A stretch of 64,000 bases of DNA. Origin: Geobacter sp. Its GTDB lineage: Bacteria > Desulfobacterota > Desulfuromonadia > Geobacterales > Geobacteraceae. The notes beneath the pieces were generated by a model, which was not told where the DNA came from, ran no database searches, and was given only the letters and a program-made list of their open reading frames with translations. The stretch covers positions 2,271 to 66,270 of the forward strand of contig DNJC01000018.1 of the NCBI GenBank assembly GCA_003490025.1, in the 5' to 3' direction. Each line of letters opens with the position of its first letter. Within the stretch, counting starts at the first letter, position 1. The translations under genes were made by a program, and so were the position numbers. Shown here one piece after another: positions 54,601 through 60,386 of this stretch.

Positions 54601-54856
54601 GGTGGAAGAGGTGCTGGGTCTCCAGGTGCGCGGGGACTCCCTGCGGATGAACCCGGTCATCCCGGCGGCGTGGGACGGCTTCACCCTTCGCTACCGGCAT
54701 GGAGAAGCGGTCTACGCCGTCCAGATGGAAAACCCCGACGGCTGCGAGAGCGGAGTCGCCTGGGTGGAGATGGACGGACAGCGCGTGCCCGGGGGCGAGA
54801 TCCCCCTGGAACGGGGACTGGTGAAACACCGGGTCGTGGTCCGGATGGGAACTTGA
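45674..54856 (+). CDS. cyclic beta-1,2-glucan synthase-like protein (GT84 + GH94)
   Basis: A 3060-residue protein. The GTG start at 45674 has AAAGGAC just upstream; the frame is open 20 codons further without a ribosome site. Domains in order: N-terminal region with two membrane segments (about 50-115), GT2-like GT84 core with LDSDTQLP (D784, D786) and HRWIRGDW (about 930), membrane segments to about 1140, a glucoamylase-like domain (about 1150-1700), CBM_X-like beta-sandwiches, and GH94 phosphorylase domain with GTGDWNDGMN at 2737-2746. The order is that of NdvB/ChvB. The expected product is a cyclic beta-1,2-glucan, made in the inner membrane. No exporter like NdvA is nearby. Confidence 0.88.
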   Translation: MDVGILISYFAKQDEARKALGMLRQLRLGRTALVHRGTDGEIRIEDPLPWRRLLGVALAAIACAGIGALAALLLNGQKPFAAGGVSAYLALPLTTAAIGALAALAWLRSSRFRVEPGILRDHARWLMSGESALILQAPVDSLQGPVALLRESGDIPPALFVMHPRYEWRAESRGTAVKLAPTEIREHAQRHAREQQVDPAPEPTTELLKRLRQSRQWIRRVCADLTAASRLEQKATPAADWILDNEYILEGNARDVLLNLPRRFYRELPALATDPHRGLPCIYGLAKNLVSHTELRLDRENIQDFIESYQSVRMLSIGELWAIPQMLRIALIESIQSLAITALADLRERQLAEFWANRLIAANRRDSNQFFTILAELAKAEPTPTPYFGTQLVGLLYDEAAALAPVQSWLERAFKIPVHDLNLREQNRQTREQLSCGNAFTSLRQLALLDWRETFEKLSAVEQILRRDPAGVYPGMDFATRDRCRRTIEVLSRGSARSEVEVAEQAVKLAETSRRDSAGDERLSHVGSWLDGEGRAQLARLISCREARRYRALEWIYRHHAAAYALWIGGLSALFVGTLLGAALATGSGPKGFSPPVFFALALLLLIPASQLAIEVVNYLVTRLLPPRPLPKMDFEDAGIPDAFRTLVVVPMMLSNAQTVRAEVEKLEIRYLANKEENLLFSLFSDYSDASTLSREDDQELLQIATAALTELNERHAGERFFLFHRERTWSQSEQKFIGWERKRGKLEELNGLIDGTRLDDAPRLVYVGSAERLADIRFVITLDSDTQLPHASARRMVETLAHPLNRPRFDAAGRISGGYTIIQPRVSPTLSSTNVSTFSRLFADAVGIDPYTQAVSDVYQDLSGEGSYHGKGIYDVRAFSRVLSGRFPEAWVLSHDLIEGAYVRVGLASDIELFDEFPQGYQSYSSRAHRWIRGDWQIAGWILPRVPTPSGGKEPNPLSMLNRWKILDNLRRSLLPAASLGLLIASWLVSPTMGALASLAVGMQLLFHPLAQPFTMATTRKGLRHFALSKVLHDLSRASADAALLPHQAAVALDAIARVCYRRLVSRRGLLEWTAQATHWSASRRQPRFVGTLALGSLFSVMVGVAIWRVMPASLPQALPWLVLWLLSPLLGWLLNLRPVETMQAAPLPAADRLFLRLVARRTWRYFSAFVSADTSWLPPDNYQVSHLNSLAMRTSPTNIGLWMSSVLGARDCGYLTLNQAVDALSRTMETIGRLEFHRGHLLNWYDIGTLAPLEPRYVSGVDSGNLLGALVALEQGLEELLHFPLMDGAAFAGFHDTGSILKQVVGQERLGGFDSRILDGFLKKWEAPPERIVEQLRLLRGMKGSFRVPLVPGGAPSWAGEMEGQVEAWISLADRYLGWIEILAEKTETELAPLGQAALSAIRQDLTIAPSLTELAQGRSESIRILKEIRTASPQDSSPLAAWLDRVLDAHATAQWLSGETLGALEFLAGRVRELSAGMDMAFLYDRKRKLFAIGYNVSSDRMDGSCYDLLASEARLGSFVAIARGEVPLEHWFSMGRPYGAIGRQRVLLSWTGTMFEYLMPLLFQRSYGNSLLDKAAREAVAIQIAYGRTHRVPWGISESAFADQDLHKNYQYKAFGVPALGLKRGLDEKIVVAPYATLLALPVAPGESVENLKRLAELGMLGDFGFYESMDFSRRAQRDVASGALKRGVIVEAYMAHHQGMAFLALTNFLQGDPFPRRFHGDARVRAFEALLQERIPVLPPLHLISTRQGEPALLGVDLVAPAGTTFTTPHTDSPKSLLLDNGRYGLMLTNSGGGYSQWAGQELTRWRSDRTCDSRGTFCYLHEADPERVWSSTYHPVGGKPEGYSVEFALERAVFRRTDNGIQTETEVIVSPEDDVEVRRVTLINRSAHTRRLDLTSYVELSMAPHNADRAHPAFNKLFIQTEAVPDQEALIAYRRARSENDPPLYVAHRLTFEAGRDAAPSEKPWQFETDRGRFIGRGRTLANPMGAARKLGNSEGFVLDPILSLRHSLTLAPGERATVSLVLAAAATRQEVLLLMDKYSDPHATERAMDFAWSSSQHELQMLRIQPDEARRFQQLASHLLFPNRLLRAPAERLEENRKGQAGLWPYAISGDLPIALVTVGEARELGLVRQLLQAHTYWRRHGLSTDLVILNEEGGSYERPLQERLEQLIQNHALSAASDRPGGIFLKSAAQIPEEDQRLLKAAAGVVLVAARGTLPQQLGVPVEAPELSEKLPRKRAPREPSAPLPFMELNYFNSLGGFTPDGREYAIYLGPGDNTPAPWVNVMANPSFGTLVSETGSGFTWYGNSQRNRLTGWSNDPVLDPATEALYIRDEESGVFWSPTAAPIREESAYRARHGAGYTVFEHNSNGIEQELTVFVPVNESGGEPVKLQRLRLKNASSRSRRLSVTYYVELTLGENRETSQMHVVTGWDQESHALLARNRYHPEYAERVAFASITPEADSYGGDRTAFIGRNRGLANPAAMELTRLSQRTGAGLDPCAVLRVTLELAPGERRDISCLLGQAENAEKARELVLRLTQEQALEDALEETRQWWDALLGTIEVRTPELAADLLINRWLQYQSLSCRIWGRSAFYQSGGAFGFRDQLQDVMAFLYSRPELAREQILLAASRQFKEGDVQHWWHEPAGAGIRSRISDDLLWLPYVVAQYVRTTGDLDILQVEVPFLSAPELADDQHEVFSAPEVTHERATLFEHCARAVSRGLTVGPHGLPLMGTGDWNDGMNLVGAGGRGESVWLAWFLCDCLLGMAELSHLLQRPELVQGYREERASLVERVERAGWDGEWYLRGTFDDGTTLGSAANAEARIDSLPQSWAWLSGAADRERAAKALESAWEHLVREDEGMVLLFEPPFDQSEPSPGYIKGYPPGVRENGGQYTHASLWMAMAMARKGEGNRAAQLLRMLNPIEHARDAQAVWRYGVEPYVVAADVYRLPGRVGQGGWSWYTGSAAWMYRAWVEEVLGLQVRGDSLRMNPVIPAAWDGFTLRYRHGEAVYAVQMENPDGCESGVAWVEMDGQRVPGGEIPLERGLVKHRVVVRMGT

Positions 54857-54936
54857 TCGTCGCCAATCGGCCGATTTTTTGCTATCGTGCCTCCGGTCGC
54901 AAAGTTTCAACCGCAAGTGAACGAAAGGAGCAAACG

Positions 54937-56013
54937 TTGGCCTCTCTGGATTTCGAACAGGAAAAAAAGAACTTCAAGTCATTCTATGAAAGTAACGGCA
55001 AGCGTATTGCCGATGCCAGGGACGCCTATATCCGCATCATCGCCTCGCTCATGAAGCAGTTCGATCCGGGCGAGGTGCCGAAGATCGAAGGCCGCATCAA
55101 GGACCAGGACGAATGCATCAGGAAATTTCATCGCAAATACCAGGGCAAACTCGAAGCTGACGAGCAACCCTACGAGATAAAGGATTTCATCTCGGACCTG
55201 ATCGGCATCAGGATCGTCTGCCTCTACGAAGACCAGATCCCGGTGGTTTCGGCGCTGCTGCAAGGCCAGTTCAGGATACTGAACGTCACCGACAAGATAT
55301 CGGCCGTCGAGAGCACCGAGGATTCCTTCGGCTACAAGGGGCTGCACATGGACCTTGCCCTGAACGACGAGATGGCTTCCTTGCCGAAGTACCAGCAATA
55401 CCTGGGGTGCCCCTTCGAAGTGCAGATCAGGTCCCTGATCCAGGATGCCTGGAGCATGCTGGACCACAAGATCAAATACAAGAAATCCATCCCCATCGAT
55501 CTCAAGCGCAGGATCAACATCCTCTCCGCCCTGTTCGAACTGGCCGACCGGGAATTCAAGGAGATCCGCGACGCCACCACGGAGCTGATGCAGCAGGCGA
55601 CGGTGGCGCCGGTCAGCGATCCGGTCGACGAGGCGCGGGAAGCGGCGGGTCAGGCGGCAACGGCGGTCAGCGGGAAAACGGTGAACGCCTTCAACTTCAT
55701 GCGCGTGGCGCGTCACTTCTTCAAGGAGTTCGAATTCGAGGCCTACAAGGTCGACGACTTCGTTCAGGACATACTGGAGCTGGACAGCGGCTTTCAGAAG
55801 TCCGATCTGCATAAATGCCTGAAAGAGAACTTGAAGACCGTCAGGGATTATCGCGAGCATGTCACGGCGGAAAATCCCGACAAGACCTTCAGCCCCTACA
55901 GCTCCATCAGGCACTGCCTGTACCTCTCCGACCCGGAGAAATTCCTGCGGATTCTGTCCAAGGGGACCAGGGAGCGCTTTGCCGGCTGGGTGAGGGCAAG
56001 GAACTCGGCGTGA
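54937..56013 (+). CDS. RelA/SpoT synthetase-domain protein
   Basis: A 358-residue protein from TTG 54937 with AAAGGAG six bases upstream. Residues of about 70-210 carry the (p)ppGpp synthetase domain: IKDFISDLIGIRIVCLYEDQ, FGYKGLHMDLAL, FEVQIRSLIQDAWSMLDHKIKYK. No hydrolase, TGS or ACT domain is present, so it is a stand-alone synthetase of the small-alarmone type but with a C-terminal helical extension of about 130 residues. Product and trigger are not known. It lies 80 bases after the glucan synthase. Confidence 0.82.
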   Translation: MASLDFEQEKKNFKSFYESNGKRIADARDAYIRIIASLMKQFDPGEVPKIEGRIKDQDECIRKFHRKYQGKLEADEQPYEIKDFISDLIGIRIVCLYEDQIPVVSALLQGQFRILNVTDKISAVESTEDSFGYKGLHMDLALNDEMASLPKYQQYLGCPFEVQIRSLIQDAWSMLDHKIKYKKSIPIDLKRRINILSALFELADREFKEIRDATTELMQQATVAPVSDPVDEAREAAGQAATAVSGKTVNAFNFMRVARHFFKEFEFEAYKVDDFVQDILELDSGFQKSDLHKCLKENLKTVRDYREHVTAENPDKTFSPYSSIRHCLYLSDPEKFLRILSKGTRERFAGWVRARNSA

Positions 56014-56114
56014 CGCCGCCGCGGAGAAGGGCGAATTTTAATGCTGAGCCGACGTTGTGATTGGACATCGGTGTGATAACCTTCGAAGATTAAAAATTTC
56101 CAGGGAGGTGTCGC

Positions 56115-58184
56115 ATGAAATCCGGATTCAGGATGGTCTCACGTTGGGCTTTGCTGCTGTTGGTTACTTGTCTCATCGCTGCATGCGGCGGAGGCGACGA
56201 CGACACAACTGCTACCACGACGGTCAGCGGCGTAGCATCGAAGGGACCGATCAAGGGCGGGACGGTCAACGTTTATGCGGTGAACGCCAACGGCACCCGC
56301 GGCGCTCTGCTCGGCACCGCGACAACCAGCCTGACCGACGGGAGCTACCAGGTCAGTAACCTAGGTTATGACGGCAATATAATAGTCGTCGTGACGGGGG
56401 GGAGTTACGTTGACGAGGCCACCGGCGCAACGCTCACGAACCCGGGGCTGAAGGCCGCGCTCCCGAGCGCCTCCGGGGCGGTGAAGGTCGCCGTAACACC
56501 CCTGACCGATGTCGCCTTCAAGCAGATGAGTTCCGCCACCGGCGGCTTCACCACGGCCAATATAACCAGCGCCAATGCCGTGGTTTCCACGGCGTTTGGC
56601 GTTGACATCATCGGCACACAACCGGTCGATGCCACCGATCCGACCAAGGTCGCGGCTTCGAGCCAGTCCGCCATCGAGTACGGCGTGGCTCTCGCGGCGA
56701 TTTCCCAGATGGTCAACAACGGCGCAGCGACCGATGTCCAGGCTGCCATTCAGCAGATCCAGACCGACCTCTCCGGGTCCAATCCGCAGCTTACGACCAC
56801 AGGCCCCGCACTGGCTCAAGCGATCACCGACCTGACCACCGGCACTACGCCGACGCTGGCGCCGTCCATCACTACCGACACGATCTCCATGGACAACTCC
56901 ATTGCCTTTTTCACCGACAACGAGGTGAATCCGCCGGCAAACAGCACCGGCGTTGCACAGGCGAAAGCGCTGATCAGCGATCTGCGCAACACGGTCCTGT
57001 CGGTGGTCAACTACCGCACCGGCGAGGTGAGCAGCGTCTTGACCACCCCTTTCAACACGACGGTCCAGGAGGTGGAGACCGTGCTCCTGCCGGAGCTGAC
57101 CACCGCCGCAGAGCGTATCGGATGGGTCGTCACCTCCCTTGCCAGTATCGACAACCTTACCCCCGGCACGCCGTATACCTTCACCGACCCTGTTCGCTTC
57201 CCGGGAGAGACCCTGAGGATAACGACTGCCGCGACGGGCTTCACGGCGACCGCGACGATCACAAACGCGACTGCCACCTTGCTGTCGGGTACGGTTTCTG
57301 TCAACAACCTGACCAATCCTACCAGCGGCAGCATCAACATCACCACTTTGACGACGCAGACCGGCAATGCTACGGCGAATCTCACCTATACCGGTACTCT
57401 TTCCGGACTGTTGTTGACCAGCGTGACGCTGACGGGAAATATAACCACTCCGGTCGGCACCTTTAACTTCTCCGACAGCGCAGCCGGGCAGAGATTGAGC
57501 GCGAACTTCTCCGCAGTTCCGGGGAGCCCCGGCAGTCTCATGCTGACCAGTGCCTACTTCAAGGGCGTTGCCGCCACTGACACCGTCCGCCTGACCGGTG
57601 CCATAGATCTCCCGACACTGGTGTGGAACCAGAATATCGGGCCTCAAATCGGTAATGTGGCAATTCCGACCAGCGGCTCCATCAACGGGAAAATAGAGGC
57701 CCTCTCCGCCGGCAACGTCACCCTGACTCTCAACGGCACCCTGACCGGCGCTTTCACCAACGCTGCGACCTTTAATCCCGACATCGCCGAGAGCACGACG
57801 AATTTCCCCAACTGGAGCGCCACCTTTGACGGCACGATAGTCGCTGCCAGCGGTCTCAACATCTCGGCTTTATTGAAGGCGAGCATGCCGGCCTTCCAGA
57901 CCGTCAACTTCGAGGCAAAGTACACCAGGGTTCTGGGGGACGGCAGCACAATCTTCCTGAACGTCACCGGCACCTCGAACACCGGCACCGGCATAACCAC
58001 GGCCACCATGACCAACCAGGACGGCGTACAGGTCGCGCTGAGCTTTGACGACAGCCTTGCGACCGACAGCAGGTTGAGCGGGACCATGAAAACCAGCGGC
58101 GGGGAAACCGTCGGCACCTTCTCCAGCGTCAGCGGGGTGCCGAGGGCAACCTACTCAGACGGCTACTTCGAGACGATCTTCTAG
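56115..58184 (+). CDS. hypothetical lipoprotein with threonine/asparagine-rich repeats
   Basis: The ATG at 56115 follows GGGAGGTG. A lipoprotein signal (LLLVTCLIAAC, lipobox cysteine about residue 25) and GGGDDD follow. Residues of about 35-120 resemble a carboxypeptidase-regulatory-like beta-sandwich (VSGVASKGPIKGGTVNVYAV...GSYQVSNLGYDG), and the rest is rich in Thr/Ser/Asn beta strands. The 689-residue protein is probably attached to the outer membrane and might be a surface or adhesion protein. No specific function can be given. Confidence 0.7.
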   Translation: MKSGFRMVSRWALLLLVTCLIAACGGGDDDTTATTTVSGVASKGPIKGGTVNVYAVNANGTRGALLGTATTSLTDGSYQVSNLGYDGNIIVVVTGGSYVDEATGATLTNPGLKAALPSASGAVKVAVTPLTDVAFKQMSSATGGFTTANITSANAVVSTAFGVDIIGTQPVDATDPTKVAASSQSAIEYGVALAAISQMVNNGAATDVQAAIQQIQTDLSGSNPQLTTTGPALAQAITDLTTGTTPTLAPSITTDTISMDNSIAFFTDNEVNPPANSTGVAQAKALISDLRNTVLSVVNYRTGEVSSVLTTPFNTTVQEVETVLLPELTTAAERIGWVVTSLASIDNLTPGTPYTFTDPVRFPGETLRITTAATGFTATATITNATATLLSGTVSVNNLTNPTSGSINITTLTTQTGNATANLTYTGTLSGLLLTSVTLTGNITTPVGTFNFSDSAAGQRLSANFSAVPGSPGSLMLTSAYFKGVAATDTVRLTGAIDLPTLVWNQNIGPQIGNVAIPTSGSINGKIEALSAGNVTLTLNGTLTGAFTNAATFNPDIAESTTNFPNWSATFDGTIVAASGLNISALLKASMPAFQTVNFEAKYTRVLGDGSTIFLNVTGTSNTGTGITTATMTNQDGVQVALSFDDSLATDSRLSGTMKTSGGETVGTFSSVSGVPRATYSDGYFETIF

Positions 58185-58222
58185 CACTGTAATTGAAACA
58201 ACTGGAATGGAAGGATGTTTAA

Positions 58223-59407
58223 ATGGGTTGCTCGATTCGGGGAGGCCGCAAGGCCTCCCTTTCCGTTCAAGCTGGATGGGTGTCATCTGTCGCACTCCTT
58301 GCAGGGCTTGTCTTTACATCATCGTCTGCGCTTGCAGAACCTCCACTTGCGGGACGTAACCCCGCGCGCCTTCCCTATCTCCCGGACGGGCCATTCATAG
58401 AGACCTCTGTTTTTGCCGCGGATAACGTGCTGCCGGTGGCAAGCATCATCGACGACAGCTGGCGGGGCGATTTCACTCCGGAAAACCGCAATGCGGCGGA
58501 GTTGTACTGGAACGCTGCTGCAGGTGTTGTCGTCAACGGCTGGAGGGTGGCGGCGTTCAACCGGGCCGAGTTTTTCATCGAGAGCAACCGCGATGCCATC
58601 GAGTTCATCTACCTGACCAAAAAGAAGCGCGACCTGGCGACCAACCGAATCTACGCGGCCGACCTGAAGGCCACCGGGTTCATCGCCAACGGAGTGGAGG
58701 TTTCGCACGGTAGAAAACTTGACCGCGTCACCCCCGGACTAAGCGCGGGTTTCACGGTGCGGCTCATGGATCCCACCTATCTGCAGGACGGCAGCATGAG
58801 CGGCTACGTCATCCCGCTTGGCCCGCGGAGCTACGACTACAACCTCTTTCTGGATTACGCCTACAGCAAGAACATCATCTATGATCGTGAAGGAGAGCAC
58901 CTGGGAGACGGGTACGGCTTCAGCGCCGATATCGGGGTGTCCTACCGCAAGGGGGGATGGCGTGCCGACGCCCTGTTGCGCGATCTGGCAGGGGCCATCT
59001 ACTGGCGCTCTGCACCCTACACCACGGCCAATGCCGTGACCCCCACGACATCGACGAGCACCAACGGCTACCAGGATTTCACCCCAAGCATCAACGGTTA
59101 TGAAGGCAACAAGCGGTTTCGCCAAGCCATTCCACTGAAGACCGATCTCTCCCTGGGCTATGATTATGACTGTTTGAGCGCTTCGGCTACGGTGATCCTC
59201 ATTCGCGACCAGCCGAGGACCTGGTTCGAAGGGGGGTATAAGCTTAATGACAGAGTGAGGTTATCCCTTGCCTACAACCTTGATTACTCCGCCTTGAGCT
59301 ATGGGATCGCCGCATACGGCTTTGAACTTGGGCTCACAATGGACGGCACAGAAGTACGCGACGCAAACGCACTCGGCTTCCGGATGTCGTATTTATACAA
59401 CTGGTGA
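58223..59407 (+). CDS. probable outer-membrane beta-barrel protein
   Basis: A 394-residue exported protein (signal VALLAGLVFTSSSALA). It has alternating hydrophobic strands with aromatic girdles (YDYNLFLDYAYSKNIIY, GFSADIGVSYRKGG), and ends in the aromatic residue of SYLYNW, as outer-membrane barrels do. GGAAGGA lies before the ATG. It follows the lipoprotein gene by 38 bases, so the two may function together. Confidence 0.7.
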   Translation: MGCSIRGGRKASLSVQAGWVSSVALLAGLVFTSSSALAEPPLAGRNPARLPYLPDGPFIETSVFAADNVLPVASIIDDSWRGDFTPENRNAAELYWNAAAGVVVNGWRVAAFNRAEFFIESNRDAIEFIYLTKKKRDLATNRIYAADLKATGFIANGVEVSHGRKLDRVTPGLSAGFTVRLMDPTYLQDGSMSGYVIPLGPRSYDYNLFLDYAYSKNIIYDREGEHLGDGYGFSADIGVSYRKGGWRADALLRDLAGAIYWRSAPYTTANAVTPTTSTSTNGYQDFTPSINGYEGNKRFRQAIPLKTDLSLGYDYDCLSASATVILIRDQPRTWFEGGYKLNDRVRLSLAYNLDYSALSYGIAAYGFELGLTMDGTEVRDANALGFRMSYLYNW

Positions 59408-59467
59408 TCAATCCTGGCCATGCTTGAGCTTTTGAGTTTGTTGTCTCTGGGCGCCACAAAAAATTGA

Positions 59468-59502
59468 GGGGTCAGCTGTTGCTAGCTGATCCCTTTCTCT
59501 TT
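59468..59502 (+). terminator. intrinsic terminator after the outer-membrane protein gene
   Basis: GGGGTCAGCT (59468-59477) pairs with AGCTGATCCC (59484-59493), 10 pairs including one G-U, loop GTTGCT, then a T-rich run. Confidence 0.8.
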
Positions 59503-59571
59503 ATCATGGCCTGATTCTGTGATACCGTTCTACCTGCCTCAATTCCTGCACTTAGATCGTGTCAATTCCAG

Positions 59572-60015
59572 ATGGAGGAGTCGGTGCATCTCAATGCCGA
59601 TCATTTCGAGCGTTGCATCAAAACTCTGGAGAGTTCGCTTGTCCTTCTCTACGGCGCGGATCCGGAGAGCATTGACTATGAGATATTCCGTAACGCCGTG
59701 GTCAAGGGATTCGAACTGGCCCTTGAGACTGGCGACAAGCTTTTGCGCAAGGCGCTCAAGGCTTACAGCGGGAGTCCTCGCGAGGTGGATGGTCTTACCT
59801 TCAAGGATGTTCTGCGGCATGCCGCCAAGCATGACCTCATGGACACCGCGGCCGTTGAGCGATGGTTCGTCTATCGCGATAATCGAAACAGTACCGCCCA
59901 TGACTATGGCGTCGGGTTTGCCGAGGATACCCTCAAACTGCTTCCAGGGTTTGTTGCCGATGCTTGGGCCCTGGAAGTCGTGCTCCGAGAGAAACTGGGG
60001 CGCTCCGATGCTTGA
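59572..60015 (+). CDS. HI0074-like nucleotidyltransferase substrate-binding (HEPN) protein
   Basis: A 147-residue helical protein of the HI0074/TIGR01987 group. The HEPN-type RX4H motif is RNSTAH (R105, H110). ATG 59572 or GTG 59584 (after GGAGGAG) may be the start. In this family it binds the partner nucleotidyltransferase encoded next, whose start overlaps the last 8 bases. HEPN-MNT pairs may act as toxin-antitoxin systems. Confidence 0.82.
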   Translation: MEESVHLNADHFERCIKTLESSLVLLYGADPESIDYEIFRNAVVKGFELALETGDKLLRKALKAYSGSPREVDGLTFKDVLRHAAKHDLMDTAAVERWFVYRDNRNSTAHDYGVGFAEDTLKLLPGFVADAWALEVVLREKLGRSDA

Positions 60016-60340
60016 TCTGCGTCCGGAATGGCTGGAGACTGTGCGGCGCCTTATTGCCGCCCATATCCCTCATGCCGAGGTTTGGGCTTACGGGAGCCGG
60101 GTGCAGGGGACGTCCCACGAGGGGAGTGACCTTGACTTGGTGGTGCGTAACCCGAACGACCTGAGCCAGCCCCAGGCCAATCTTTACGAGCTGCGTGAAG
60201 CGCTTTCAGAGAGCAATCTTCCCATTCTCGTCGACGTGCTGGACTGGGCGCGGATACCTGAGAGCTTCCGCCAGGAGATCGTAAGGGGTGGGATGGTGCC
60301 GGTGCAAACCGGAGACGATGAAGGGGCAACGCCTGCATAA
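60008..60340 (+). CDS. MNT-type nucleotidyltransferase
   Basis: A 110-residue minimal nucleotidyltransferase. GSRVQGTSHEGSDLDL holds the polymerase-beta motif GSxxxG...DxD (G29, S30, D41, D43). The start at 60008 overlaps the HEPN gene; the frame is open farther up only as a shadow. In MNT-HEPN pairs the enzyme can modify and silence the HEPN partner. Confidence 0.85.
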   Translation: MLDLRPEWLETVRRLIAAHIPHAEVWAYGSRVQGTSHEGSDLDLVVRNPNDLSQPQANLYELREALSESNLPILVDVLDWARIPESFRQEIVRGGMVPVQTGDDEGATPA

Positions 60341-60386
60341 GTCGCCCCATTCTGCGAACTCAGGTCCGGACTGCGAGGGATGCAAG

